DNA of 47,107 nt, from the NCBI GenBank assembly GCA_913056385.1, contig CAJXND010000002.1, positions 1-47,107 of the forward strand. The letters are read 5' to 3'. Numbering within the stretch: the stretch's first letter is position 1; each line of letters begins with the position of its first letter. This document shows positions 7,161-16,057 of this stretch, one piece after another. The notes beneath the pieces are model-generated. The model saw only the letters and a program-made list of their open reading frames with translations. It was not told where the DNA came from and did no database searches. A program made the position numbers and the translations under genes. The DNA comes from an uncultured Ectothiorhodospiraceae bacterium. GTDB taxonomy: Bacteria > Pseudomonadota > Gammaproteobacteria > Nitrococcales > Nitrococcaceae.

Positions 7161-7760
7161 ATGAGCGGAGAAGATAAACGAGAGACCCCAATCGGGGAGT
7201 CCGGGCAAGTGGAGAACGGAGCAGAGCCATCCGGTACCGGGCCCGATGGCCCGGTGGAAATGCCGGAGGGCGAGGATCTGCAGGCCGCACTGCGTGAGGC
7301 AGAGGCCCGTGCCGAGGAGAACTGGAGTCAGTTCCTGCGCGCCCGGGCGGAAATGGAAAACCTGCGTCGGCGGGCGGAAAAGGATGTGGCGGCTGCCCGT
7401 CAACAGTCCCTGGAAAAGCTCGCCAGCGAATTGCTCGGCGTCAAGGACAGCCTGGAAATGGGACTGCAGGCCGCGAACGAGGATGGCGCAGACGTCGCCA
7501 AGCTCGCCGAGGGCTCGGAGCTGACACTGCGCATGTTCAACCAGGCGCTGGAGAAGTTCAGCATCGAGGAGCTCAATCCCGAGGGTCAGCGCTTCGATCC
7601 GGAGGCCCATGAGGCGATGGCCGCCCAGGAGGCCACGGATGTTGAGCCCAACACGGTGATCAACGTCGTGCAGAAAGGCTATCGCCTCGGCGACCGGCTG
7701 CTGCGACCGGCCATGGTAATTGTCGCGAAGGCACCCTCCGGTTCCGGGGCGGGGTCTTGA
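7161..7760 (+). CDS. grpE: Nucleotide exchange factor GrpE
   Basis: Releases ADP from DnaK. 199 residues: an acidic, disordered N-terminus, a long helix (ENWSQFLRARAEMENLRRRAEKDVAAARQ, shown here only by its ends ENWSQFL and EKDV) and the C-terminal beta domain with FDPEAHEAMAAQE, TVINVVQKGYRLGDRLLRPA and VIVAK, the GrpE signature. It sits 75 bases after hrcA, downstream of the sigma-32 promoter, and 64 bases before dnaK. Confidence 0.96.
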   Translation: MSGEDKRETPIGESGQVENGAEPSGTGPDGPVEMPEGEDLQAALREAEARAEENWSQFLRARAEMENLRRRAEKDVAAARQQSLEKLASELLGVKDSLEMGLQAANEDGADVAKLAEGSELTLRMFNQALEKFSIEELNPEGQRFDPEAHEAMAAQEATDVEPNTVINVVQKGYRLGDRLLRPAMVIVAKAPSGSGAGS

Positions 7761-7824
7761 AAAAAACCGTTGGCGCCTAAATCTCACCCAATGAACCGAA
7801 TTCGAAATCGAGGAGCATTCAATA

Positions 7825-9753
7825 ATGGGCAAGATCATCGGAATCGACCTGGGAACAACCAATTCCTGCGTCGCGGTGATGGAAGGGGGATCTTCCCGGG
7901 TTATCGAAAACGCCGAGGGTGATCGCACAACACCTTCCACCGTCGCATTCACCGAGGACGGCGAGGTCCTCGTCGGTGCCGCGGCCAAGCGGCAGGCGGT
8001 GACCAACCCCGAGAACACGCTGCACGCGATCAAGCGGCTGATCGGTCGAAAGTTCGAGGAGGACGTCGTCCAGCGTGATGTCCGTGAGATGCCCTACAGC
8101 ATCGTCAAGGCGGACAACGGCGATGCCTGGGTGGAGGTGCGCGACAAGAAGATGGCGCCGCCGGAGATCTCCGCGCGCGTGCTCCAGAAAATGAAGAGCA
8201 CCGCGGAAGATTACCTCGGCGAGGAGGTCACCGAGGCGGTGATCACCGTCCCGGCCTACTTCAATGATTCCCAGCGTCAGGCCACCAAGGACGCGGGCCG
8301 TATCGCCGGTCTCGAGGTCAAGCGCATCATCAACGAGCCCACTGCCGCGGCGCTGGCCTATGGCCTCGACAAGAAGGGCGGGGATCGCAAGATCGCCGTC
8401 TACGACCTCGGTGGCGGGACGTTCGACGTCTCCATCATCGAAATCGCCGAGGTCGAGGGCGAGCATCAGTTCGAGGTGCTGTCGACCAACGGTGACACGT
8501 TCCTGGGCGGTGAGGATTTCGATCGCGCGGTGATCGACTATCTCGTGGCCGAGTTCAAGAAGGACCAGGGGATCGACATCTCCTCGGACCGGCTGGCTCT
8601 GCAGCGGCTCAAGGAAGCGGCGGAGAAGGCCAAGATCGAGCTTTCATCGGCCCAGCAGACCGAGGTGAACCTGCCCTATATCACCGCCGATCAGACCGGG
8701 CCCAAACACCTCAATCTCAAGCTGACCCGTGCCAAGCTCGAAAGCCTGGTGGAAGGCCTGGTGCAGCGCACGATCAAGCCCTGCGAGGTGGCGCTCAAGG
8801 ATGCCGGCCTCAAGGCGGGCGACGTGGACGAGGTCATCCTGGTGGGGGGGCAGACCCGCACGCCCAAGGTCCAGGAGGCGGTCAAGGCGTTCTTCGGCAA
8901 GGAGCCGCGCCGCGACGTCAATCCGGACGAGGCCGTCGCCATCGGTGCGGCGATCCAGGGCGGTGTGCTGGGTGGCGACGTCAAGGATGTCCTGCTGCTC
9001 GACGTCACGCCACTCTCGCTCGGCATCGAGACCCTCGGTGGTGTCATGACCAAGCTCATCGAGAAGAATACGACCATCCCGACCAAGGCCAACCAGGTGT
9101 TCTCCACCGCCGAGGACAACCAGAGCGCGGTCACCGTTCACGTCCTGCAGGGCGAGCGCGAAATGGCCTCGGATAACAAGTCGCTCGGCAAATTCGATCT
9201 CTCCGACATTCCGCCGGCGCCCCGCGGCGTGCCGCAGATCGAGGTGACCTTCGATATCGACGCCAACGGCATCCTGCATGTGACAGCCAAGGACAAGGGC
9301 ACGGGCAAGGAGCAGTCGATCCAGATCCGCGCCTCCAGCGGGCTCTCGGATGACGAAATCGAGCGCATGGTCGAGGACGCCGAGTCGCACGCCGAGGAGG
9401 ACCGCAAGGCCCGCGAACTGGTCGAGGCCCGCAATCAGGCCGACAACCTGATCCACGCCGCGCGCAAGAGCCTGGAGGAAGTGGGCGACAAGGCCTCCGA
9501 TGACGAGAAGAAGGCGGTGGAAGACGCGATCGCCGATCTTGAAGAGGCCATGAAGGGCAGCGACAAGTCGGCCATCGAGTCGAAGACCGAAGCCCTGGCA
9601 ACGGCCTCCGGCAAACTGGCGGAGAAGATCTATCAGGACGCCGAGGCCGGCGGGGCGCCTGGCGAGGCGGGCGCCGAGAGCGGTGCCGGGTCGAGTCAGG
9701 AAGACGTGGTCGACGCCGAGTTCGAGGAAGTCAAGGACGACGAGAAGAAGTAA
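7825..9753 (+). CDS. dnaK: Chaperone protein DnaK (Hsp70)
   Basis: ATP-dependent chaperone, 642 residues (E. coli 638). The nucleotide-binding half shows [14 protein letters not shown] at the N-terminus, then [31 protein letters not shown] and [14 protein letters not shown]. The substrate domain and helical lid follow ([37 protein letters not shown]). The end is Gly/Ala/Ser-rich, then acidic ([15 protein letters not shown]), close to the E. coli tail. A GAGGAG ribosome site lies 9-10 bases before the start. It works with GrpE and DnaJ, encoded on either side. Confidence 0.98.
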   Translation: MGKIIGIDLGTTNSCVAVMEGGSSRVIENAEGDRTTPSTVAFTEDGEVLVGAAAKRQAVTNPENTLHAIKRLIGRKFEEDVVQRDVREMPYSIVKADNGDAWVEVRDKKMAPPEISARVLQKMKSTAEDYLGEEVTEAVITVPAYFNDSQRQATKDAGRIAGLEVKRIINEPTAAALAYGLDKKGGDRKIAVYDLGGGTFDVSIIEIAEVEGEHQFEVLSTNGDTFLGGEDFDRAVIDYLVAEFKKDQGIDISSDRLALQRLKEAAEKAKIELSSAQQTEVNLPYITADQTGPKHLNLKLTRAKLESLVEGLVQRTIKPCEVALKDAGLKAGDVDEVILVGGQTRTPKVQEAVKAFFGKEPRRDVNPDEAVAIGAAIQGGVLGGDVKDVLLLDVTPLSLGIETLGGVMTKLIEKNTTIPTKANQVFSTAEDNQSAVTVHVLQGEREMASDNKSLGKFDLSDIPPAPRGVPQIEVTFDIDANGILHVTAKDKGTGKEQSIQIRASSGLSDDEIERMVEDAESHAEEDRKARELVEARNQADNLIHAARKSLEEVGDKASDDEKKAVEDAIADLEEAMKGSDKSAIESKTEALATASGKLAEKIYQDAEAGGAPGEAGAESGAGSSQEDVVDAEFEEVKDDEKK

Positions 9754-9784
9754 CGGCGTTTCGCGGAACAGTCCTTTCGCCGGC

Positions 9785-9838
9785 AAGGCGCAGTGCATCG
9801 AATGGCCCGGTCCACCGGGCTTTCGATGCCTGCGCCTT
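9785..9838 (+). promoter_or_regulatory. Long hairpin between dnaK and dnaJ
   Basis: The inverted repeat is AAGGCGCAG (9785-9793) with CTGCGCCTT (9830-9838), GCATCGAA (9795-9802) with TTCGATGC (9822-9829), and GCCCGG (9805-9810) with CCGGGC (9815-9820), around a TCCA loop. That is 23 base pairs broken only by a one-base bulge and a small internal loop. No T-run follows, so it is more likely an mRNA-processing or stability element, or a partial terminator, setting DnaJ below DnaK. Confidence 0.8.
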
Positions 9839-9892
9839 TGCTGTTGACGCCGGGGTGGTTACCCTGCAGAGAGAACAGTCAGAACGGGCACC

Positions 9893-11032
9893 ATGGCAAA
9901 ACGTGACTACTACGAAATCCTCGGGGTTTCCCAGAACGCCTCAGAGGGTGATCTGAAAAAGGCGTATCGGCGCCTGGCGATGAAATACCACCCGGACCGC
10001 AACCCGGGTGACAGCGATGCAGAACAGCGTTTCAAGGAGGCCAAGGAGGCCTATGAGGTCCTCAGTGATCCCCAGAAGCGCTCGGCCTACGACCAGTTCG
10101 GTCATGCTGGTGTCGATCCCAGCGCCGGCGGCGGGGGCAGCGGCGGATTTGGCCGCGGGAGCGCCGATTTCGCGGATATCTTCTCCGATGTGTTCGGCGA
10201 CATATTCGGCGGTGGCGGTCGAGGCGGCGCGCGGGCGTTCCGGGGCGCCGATCTGCGCTATCGCATGGAGATCACACTGGAGGAAGCGGTTCACGGTCTC
10301 GAGCGCGAGATCCGGATTCCGACGCAGGTGCGCTGTGATGCCTGCGAGGGTTCCGGTGCTGCTCCCGGTAGCGAACCGCAGGCCTGCCCGACCTGTAATG
10401 GCCACGGCGACGTGCGGGTCCAGCAGGGCTTTTTCTCGATCCAGCAGACCTGCCCGCGCTGCAGTGGGACCGGGCAGATCGTCAGCGATCCGTGTCGGCA
10501 GTGTGGCGGCAGCGGGACCGTGCCCGACTATAAGACGCTCAATGTCCGGGTGCCGGCGGGTGTCGATACCGGGGACCGGATCCGGCTGAGCGGCGAGGGC
10601 GAGCCCGGTGAGCAGGGCGGGCCACCGGGTGATCTTTATGTGGAGATGGTGGTCAAGCCCCATCCGATCTTTACCCGAGAGGGCGCCGACCTGCGCTGTG
10701 ATATACCGCTCAGTGTGACCACCGCGGCCCTCGGCGGTGAGCTCGAGGTACCCACGCTGGACGGCCGGGTCACCCTGCGGGTTCCTGCGGGTACACAGTC
10801 CGGGAAGGTTTTCCGGGTCCGCGGCAAGGGCGTCAAGCCGGTACGCGGCGGCACCTCGGGCGATCTGTTGTGCCGTGTGGCGATGGAGACCCCCGTCAAC
10901 CTGACCGCTCGCCAGAAAGAGTTGCTCGAGGAGCTCGCCGAAACCCTCGAGAAGGGGGGCGAGCACCATAACCCCCGCGGCAGCTCCTGGCTGGACTCGG
11001 TGAAGTCGTTCTTCGAAGGGATGAAATTCTGA
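9893..11032 (+). CDS. dnaJ: Chaperone protein DnaJ (Hsp40)
   Basis: Delivers substrates to DnaK and stimulates its ATPase. 379 residues. The J domain has HPD at 33-35 ([10 protein letters not shown]), followed by a Gly/Phe-rich linker ([13 protein letters not shown]). The zinc domain has four CxxCxGxG repeats ([32 protein letters not shown]) and the C-terminal substrate domain follows. Type I DnaJ is complete. The stop is one base from the dapB start, so dapB may be read from the heat-shock operon. Confidence 0.97.
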   Translation: MAKRDYYEILGVSQNASEGDLKKAYRRLAMKYHPDRNPGDSDAEQRFKEAKEAYEVLSDPQKRSAYDQFGHAGVDPSAGGGGSGGFGRGSADFADIFSDVFGDIFGGGGRGGARAFRGADLRYRMEITLEEAVHGLEREIRIPTQVRCDACEGSGAAPGSEPQACPTCNGHGDVRVQQGFFSIQQTCPRCSGTGQIVSDPCRQCGGSGTVPDYKTLNVRVPAGVDTGDRIRLSGEGEPGEQGGPPGDLYVEMVVKPHPIFTREGADLRCDIPLSVTTAALGGELEVPTLDGRVTLRVPAGTQSGKVFRVRGKGVKPVRGGTSGDLLCRVAMETPVNLTARQKELLEELAETLEKGGEHHNPRGSSWLDSVKSFFEGMKF

Positions 11033-11033
11033 C

Positions 11034-11852
11034 ATGACCGCCGTTGCCATTCTGGGCGCCGCCGGGCGCATGGGCCGAACGCTGATCGAACGGGTCGCGG
11101 CGGCGGAGGATCTGAGGCTGGTCGCGGCGACGGTCCGCGCCGACAGCGAGTGGATCGGACGTGATGCCGGTGACATCGCCGGCTGTGGGTGCCTGGACGT
11201 GGCCCTCACCGATGCGCCCGGTGATGCAGCGGCTGCTGCCGCGGTGGTCGTTGACTTCACGCTGCCGGATGCGCTCGAGGCGAATCTGGCGGCGGCGACG
11301 GCGGCGGGAACGCCGGTCGTGATCGGCACCACCGGGGTGGATGCGGCTGGAGAGAAGGCCATCCGGCGTGCCTCCGCCCAGATCCCGATTGTCTATGCCG
11401 CCAATTACAGCAGTGGCGTCACCCTGTTGCGCCGGCTGGTGCAGACGGCCGCAGCGGCACTTGGCGACGATTACGATGTCGAAATCATGGAGGCCCACCA
11501 TCGCGACAAGCGTGATGCGCCGTCGGGTACGGCCTGGGCGCTGGGCGAGTCGGTGGCCCGGGGCCGCGGGGTGCGGCTCGAGGATTACGCCATCCAGGCG
11601 CGCGACGGCATTGTCGGGGAGCGCCCCGCCGGCGCGATCGGTTTTCAGGCCTTGCGTGGGGGCGATATCGTCGGCGAGCACACCGTGATGCTTGCCGGTG
11701 ACGGTGAGCGGCTGGAGCTCACCCACCGTGCCTCCAGCCGGGCCACGTTTGCGCGCGGGGCGCTGCGCGCCGCGCGCTGGGCGGTCGAACGCCCCGCTGG
11801 GCTCTACGACATGGATGATGTGCTCGGTCTCAATGATCGGGCGCCGGATTGA
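11034..11852 (+). CDS. dapB: 4-hydroxy-tetrahydrodipicolinate reductase
   Basis: NAD(P)H-dependent step of lysine/diaminopimelate synthesis. 272 residues. The N-terminal Rossmann motif is GAAGRMGRTL (8-17), followed by DFTLPDA, GTTG and AANYSSGVT, then the substrate loop EAHHRDKRDAPSGTA with catalytic His155/156 and Lys159. It begins one base after dnaJ. The other dap genes of the pathway (dapC, dapD, dapE) are on the opposite strand just downstream. Confidence 0.97.
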   Translation: MTAVAILGAAGRMGRTLIERVAAAEDLRLVAATVRADSEWIGRDAGDIAGCGCLDVALTDAPGDAAAAAAVVVDFTLPDALEANLAAATAAGTPVVIGTTGVDAAGEKAIRRASAQIPIVYAANYSSGVTLLRRLVQTAAAALGDDYDVEIMEAHHRDKRDAPSGTAWALGESVARGRGVRLEDYAIQARDGIVGERPAGAIGFQALRGGDIVGEHTVMLAGDGERLELTHRASSRATFARGALRAARWAVERPAGLYDMDDVLGLNDRAPD

Positions 11853-11866
11853 CGCGGGAGAGAGTC

Positions 11867-12862
11867 ATGCGCATTGGCATTATCGGAGCGGGCATCGCCG
11901 GTCTGAGTGCCGGTCGTGCGCTTCAGGCGGCCGGGATCGATTCAGTGGTCTTTGACAAGGGCCGTGGGCCTGGCGGGCGGATGGTCAGCAAGCGCACCGA
12001 GTACGGGGCCATCGATCTGGGCGCCCAGTACTTCACGGCAAGGGACGGTGAATTCCGCTCGGCGGTGGATGAATGGCAATCCGCCGGCGTGGTAGCGCCA
12101 TGGCCGGTGAGTCCGCTGGTGCTTCCGGAACGTCAGCCGGCGCGACCGGAGACACGCCTCGTGGCCGTGCCACGCATGTCCGCGCTGGCCCGGCATCTGG
12201 CCGACGGCCTCGACGTGCAGAGCGGTGTACAGGTCAGCGAGATCACGCGCGAGCTCTCGGGATGGGTCCTCAATGGGCGCCACGGGGAGTCGCTGGGCGA
12301 GTTCGATGCGCTCCTGCTCACTGCCCCCGCGCCCCAGACGCAGTCGCTGCTTGCCGAACCCTGTCCCAGGCTGGCGGCCCGCGCCGCCGCGTCGAGGATG
12401 CAGCCCTGCTGGTCGGTTGGCCTCGTGCTTGAGCGACCGCTCGATGTCGATTTCGACGCTGGCTTCCCCAGCAGCGGTCCGCTTGGCTGGGTGGCCCGCT
12501 CGGGCTCTCGGCCGGACCGGCCCCACCTGCCGGAGATCTGGACACTCCATGCCACGGCGGCCTGGAGTGAGGCGAATATCGAATGGTCCCCGGAGGCCGT
12601 CGGCGAGTACCTCTCTACCGCGTTTGCCGAACTGATCCGGAAAACTCCGTCGGTGACCGCCCGCATTGCTCACCGATGGCGGTTTGCCCGGGCCCGCGGC
12701 GCCCTCGCGGAGTCGGTCGGATACCTGGAGCATGAGGATGTGCTCTGCGCCGGTGACTGGGTGACGGATGGCCGTATCGAGGGGGCATGGCGCAGTGGCC
12801 GCGCCGCTGCCCGACGGCTGGTCAATCGACTGATGGAGCGTTCCGGGCAAGGCGGCGAATAA
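11867..12862 (+). CDS. FAD/NAD(P)-dependent oxidoreductase, renalase-like
   Basis: 332 residues starting at the ATG at 11867 (GGGAGAGAG ribosome site just upstream). A classic FAD fold begins the protein: IGIIGAGIAGLSAGRAL, then DKGRGPGGRMVSKR and IDLGAQYFTARD. The C-terminal end has LCAGDWVTDGRIEGAWRSG, the second FAD contact (GD) seen in amine-oxidase/renalase-type enzymes. I recognise the family (predicted NAD/FAD-dependent oxidoreductases of the COG3380 type) but not a substrate. It follows dapB by 14 bases and overlaps dapE tail to tail by 41 bases. No role in lysine synthesis is implied. Confidence 0.8.
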   Translation: MRIGIIGAGIAGLSAGRALQAAGIDSVVFDKGRGPGGRMVSKRTEYGAIDLGAQYFTARDGEFRSAVDEWQSAGVVAPWPVSPLVLPERQPARPETRLVAVPRMSALARHLADGLDVQSGVQVSEITRELSGWVLNGRHGESLGEFDALLLTAPAPQTQSLLAEPCPRLAARAAASRMQPCWSVGLVLERPLDVDFDAGFPSSGPLGWVARSGSRPDRPHLPEIWTLHATAAWSEANIEWSPEAVGEYLSTAFAELIRKTPSVTARIAHRWRFARARGALAESVGYLEHEDVLCAGDWVTDGRIEGAWRSGRAAARRLVNRLMERSGQGGE

Positions 12863-13982
12863 TCGCCTCATAGGCATCGCTCAGGGCGTCGATTGCCGCC
12901 AGATCGATGTGCTCATCGACCTGGTGAATGCTCTCGTTCACCGGCCCGAACTCGACAACCTCGGCGCCGAGCGGGGCAATGAAGCGTCCATCAGAGGTGC
13001 CCCCCGCCGTATTCGCGATGGGCCAGTGGCCGGTTTTCTCGTGAACAGCATCCATAACGGCCTCCCGCAGCCGTCCGGGCGGGCTGCCGAACGGTTCGGC
13101 CGAGTGGGACCATCGCACGCGGCTGTCCGGGGCATGCGTTGTAACGGTGGCCTCGATGCGCCGGCGAAGCCCGTCGGCGCTGCTTGCCGGGGAATAGCGC
13201 AGGTTGAAACGGGCGGTGGCATGCCCGGGGATGATGTTCACCGCATCGGTATCCGTGTCCACTGCGGTGAGTTGCAGTCGGGTCGGTGGAAAGTCCGCGG
13301 TGCCCGGATCCCATTCACTGTTGACGAGCTCCGCAAGTATGGGGGCGAGACGATGCAGTGGATTGTCGGCCTGATCGGGGTAGGCGACATGGCCCTGTCG
13401 GCCGTCGATGATGATCTCTCCGCTGAGCGATCCGCGGCGGCCCACGCGAATGGTATCGCCCAGGTCCCGACTGCTGCTCGGTTCGCCGACCAGGCACCAG
13501 TCCACCGGCCCGAGTCGCGCCGGCAGGAGGGGGGCGACGGCCCGGATCCCGTCCTGCGCGGGCCCTTCCTCATCGCTGGTCAGGGCGATGGCGAGGCGTA
13601 ACCCGCCATCATCCGGTCCGCCGGCAAATCGCTCACAGGCCGTGACGAATGCCGCAACACTCGCCTTCATGTCCGCGCAACCGCGTCCGAAGAGCCGCTC
13701 GTCACGAATCGTCGGCTCGAAGGGCGGTGACTGCCATGCCTCGGCCGGTCCGCTCGGGACGACATCGGTATGACCCACGAACAGGAGAACAGGGCCCTGC
13801 TCCCCCCGGATCGCCAGCAGGTTGGAGACGTCTCCCCGGGGCAGCCAGTCGATGTCGAAACCCGCCTGCGCGAGACGCTCGGCGAGCAGGGCCTGGCAAC
13901 CCGCGTCGTCCGGGGTGACCGATGCCCGGCTGACCAGCGCTTCGGTCAGGGCCCGCGTACTGTGCATGGCATCGGCAGGCAT
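12822..13982 (-). CDS. dapE: Succinyl-diaminopimelate desuccinylase
   Basis: Zinc hydrolase that frees LL-diaminopimelate from its N-succinyl form. Metal and catalytic blocks are visible: FVGHTDVVPSG (His/Asp), GRGCADMKASVAAF (bridging Asp), SDEEGPAQDG (Glu pair) and GGTSDGRFIA near the C-terminus, as in E. coli DapE. The start is uncertain among ATGs at 13991, 13988, 13982 and 13967. I chose 13982 (386 residues) because an AAGGA lies 8 bases before it, just after the dapD stop. It is the third gene of dapC-dapD-dapE. The last 41 bases overlap the oxidoreductase gene on the other strand. Confidence 0.95.
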   Translation of the reverse strand: MPADAMHSTRALTEALVSRASVTPDDAGCQALLAERLAQAGFDIDWLPRGDVSNLLAIRGEQGPVLLFVGHTDVVPSGPAEAWQSPPFEPTIRDERLFGRGCADMKASVAAFVTACERFAGGPDDGGLRLAIALTSDEEGPAQDGIRAVAPLLPARLGPVDWCLVGEPSSSRDLGDTIRVGRRGSLSGEIIIDGRQGHVAYPDQADNPLHRLAPILAELVNSEWDPGTADFPPTRLQLTAVDTDTDAVNIIPGHATARFNLRYSPASSADGLRRRIEATVTTHAPDSRVRWSHSAEPFGSPPGRLREAVMDAVHEKTGHWPIANTAGGTSDGRFIAPLGAEVVEFGPVNESIHQVDEHIDLAAIDALSDAYEAIIRRLARNAPSVD

Positions 13983-13998
13983 GGGCATCATCCTTCGC

Positions 13999-14817
13999 TC
14001 AGGGCCGCAGCAGCTCGTTAATCCCCACCTTGGCGCGGGTCCTGGCATCCACCTGCTTGATGATGACCGCGCAGTAGAGGCTGTGGGAGCCGTCCGGGGC
14101 GGGCAGGCTGCCTGGCACCACAACCGCCCCCGGCGGTACCTGGCCGTAGATCACCTCACCGGTCTCGCGGTTGTAGATCTTGGTGCTCTGGCCGATGTAG
14201 ACGCCCATCGAGATGACCGCCCCCTCGCCGACGATGACGCCCTCGACGATCTCCGAGCGCGCCCCGATAAAGCAGTTATCCTCGATGATGGTCGGGCTCG
14301 CCTGCAGCGGTTCCAGGACGCCACCGATACCGACACCACCCGAGAGATGGACGTTGCGGCCGATCTGGGCACAGGATCCTACCGTCGCCCAGGTATCGAC
14401 CATGGTCCCACTGTCGACGAAGGCGCCAATGTTGACGTAGGAGGGCATGAGTACGACGCCGTTCGCGATGTATGAACCCCGGCGGGCCGCCGCCGGCGGG
14501 ACCACCCGCACGCCGTCGGCATCGAAATCGGCACTGTTGTAGTCGGCGTACTTCAGCGGCACCTTGTCGTAGTAGTCCGTCTCGCCGCCGCGGATGCGCT
14601 GGTTGGGCGTGAGTCGGAAGGATAGCAGCACCGCCTTTTTCAGCCATTCGTTCACCTGCCAGCCGTCGGTGGTCTTCTCGGCAACGCGGGCTTCGCCGCG
14701 GTCGAGCCTGGCCAGTGCCGCTTCGACCGCGTCCCGAACCGCCGGTGTGGCGGTGTCCGGGCTCAGCGTCTCGCGGTTCTCGAAGGCGGACTCGATGATG
14801 TCCTGGATCGATGCCAT
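13999..14817 (-). CDS. dapD: Tetrahydrodipicolinate N-succinyltransferase
   Basis: Transfers succinyl from succinyl-CoA to tetrahydrodipicolinate. 272 residues (E. coli 274). The N-terminal helical part ([12 protein letters not shown]) is followed by left-handed beta-helix hexapeptide repeats ([52 protein letters not shown]), then [20 protein letters not shown] and a C-terminal strand region. It lies 16 bases after dapC and 16 bases before dapE, clearly in one operon. Confidence 0.97.
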   Translation of the reverse strand: MASIQDIIESAFENRETLSPDTATPAVRDAVEAALARLDRGEARVAEKTTDGWQVNEWLKKAVLLSFRLTPNQRIRGGETDYYDKVPLKYADYNSADFDADGVRVVPPAAARRGSYIANGVVLMPSYVNIGAFVDSGTMVDTWATVGSCAQIGRNVHLSGGVGIGGVLEPLQASPTIIEDNCFIGARSEIVEGVIVGEGAVISMGVYIGQSTKIYNRETGEVIYGQVPPGAVVVPGSLPAPDGSHSLYCAVIIKQVDARTRAKVGINELLRP

Positions 14818-14833
14818 GAAAGGTCTCCGTCAG

Positions 14834-16057
14834 TCATTTCCATTGTTGGATAAAGTGGCGCATCCGCTCGAGCGCATCCTCGCAGATGGTCTGCTCGGCC
14901 ACCAGTGCCAGGCGCACATGCCCGGCGCCGGGGTCACCCTCGGCGGTCGGGCGCGACAGGTAGCGTCCGGGCAGCACCGTGATGCCCGTGGCGGCATACA
15001 GCCCCCGGGTAAAGGCCTCATCGTCGCCGCCGGGGACCGGCAGCCAGATGTAGAAACCGGCCTCGGGTTCGTTGTAGGGCGCCACATCGGCCAGGTATTC
15101 CCGGGCCAGGGTGAATTTTCGGCGATAGGCCGCCCGATTCTCCCGGACATGGGTCTCGTCGGCCCAGGCCGCGAGGCTCGCCCGCTGGGCATGGAAGGGC
15201 ACGGCGCAGCCCTGGTACGTTCGGTAGGCGGTAAACGCTTCGATCAACCCGGCATCACCGGCGATGAAACCGGAGCGCAAACCGGGGACATTGGAGCGCT
15301 TGGACAGGCTGTGAAAGGCCAGGCAACCGCTGAAATCATTGCGTCCGGCGGCCTCGCAGGCCGCTAACAGCCCCAGCGGTGGCGCGTGTTCGTCGCGGTA
15401 GAGCTCGCTGTAGCACTCATCGGCGGCGATCACAAAACCGTGGCGGTCGCGGATCGCGAAGAGCTGATTCCAGAACGATTGGGGCAGCACCCGACCGGTG
15501 GGGTTGCCGGGACTGCACAGATAGATCAGGCCGCAGTCGGCCCACGCCTGCTCATCGATGCGTTCGAGATCCGGCAGCCCGGCCCTCCCGGTGTTGAGCA
15601 TCCGCGGCCGGCCACCGGCCAGCAGGGCGGCGCCCTCATAGATCTGATAGAAGGGATTGGGCATGAAAACGGCGGGGCGACTGGCCGGATCGATCAGGGC
15701 CTGCGTCACGGCGAACAGCGCCTCCCGGGTGCCGGCGGCGGGCAGGATATGGCGGTCCGCTTCAATGCGCGCATTGACCAGCCGGAAACGCCAGCGCAGC
15801 CAGTCCGCGATACCAGCCCGGAGTTCGGGCATGCCGACGGTCGTCGGATAGCGGCCGAGACCGCTGTCCACGCCGGCACGAAAGGCCTCGGCGATGAAGC
15901 CCGGCACCGGGTGTTTCGGCTCGCCGATGGACAGCGGCACCGGCGTCGCCGTCGGGGGCGGTGTCACCCCGTCGAGCAGCCGCCGCAGGCGCTGGAATGG
16001 GTAGGCATGCAGTGCCGCCAGGCCCGGGTTGCCGCGTTCGAACCGCTCAGACCCCAT
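14834..16057 (-). CDS. dapC: Succinyldiaminopimelate transaminase
   Basis: PLP aminotransferase, fold type I, 407 residues. The start at 16057 ([13 protein letters not shown]) has GGAGG five bases upstream and overlaps the glnD stop by 11 bases. Visible family blocks are LSIGEPKHPVPGF, GLGRYPTTVGMPELR, YLCSPGNPTGRVL, AADECYSELYRD and SLSKRSNVPGLRSGF, with the PLP-binding Lys in the last. Position in map-glnD-dapC-dapD-dapE matches DapC of pseudomonads. Other class I aminotransferases share these motifs, so the specific call rests partly on context. Confidence 0.93.
   Translation of the reverse strand: MGSERFERGNPGLAALHAYPFQRLRRLLDGVTPPPTATPVPLSIGEPKHPVPGFIAEAFRAGVDSGLGRYPTTVGMPELRAGIADWLRWRFRLVNARIEADRHILPAAGTREALFAVTQALIDPASRPAVFMPNPFYQIYEGAALLAGGRPRMLNTGRAGLPDLERIDEQAWADCGLIYLCSPGNPTGRVLPQSFWNQLFAIRDRHGFVIAADECYSELYRDEHAPPLGLLAACEAAGRNDFSGCLAFHSLSKRSNVPGLRSGFIAGDAGLIEAFTAYRTYQGCAVPFHAQRASLAAWADETHVRENRAAYRRKFTLAREYLADVAPYNEPEAGFYIWLPVPGGDDEAFTRGLYAATGITVLPGRYLSRPTAEGDPGAGHVRLALVAEQTICEDALERMRHFIQQWK

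Noticed and set aside
9785-9845. Intrinsic terminator after dnaK
   Set aside because: The hairpin is strong but only three T follow, with G and C after them; dnaJ would be cut off from any visible promoter.
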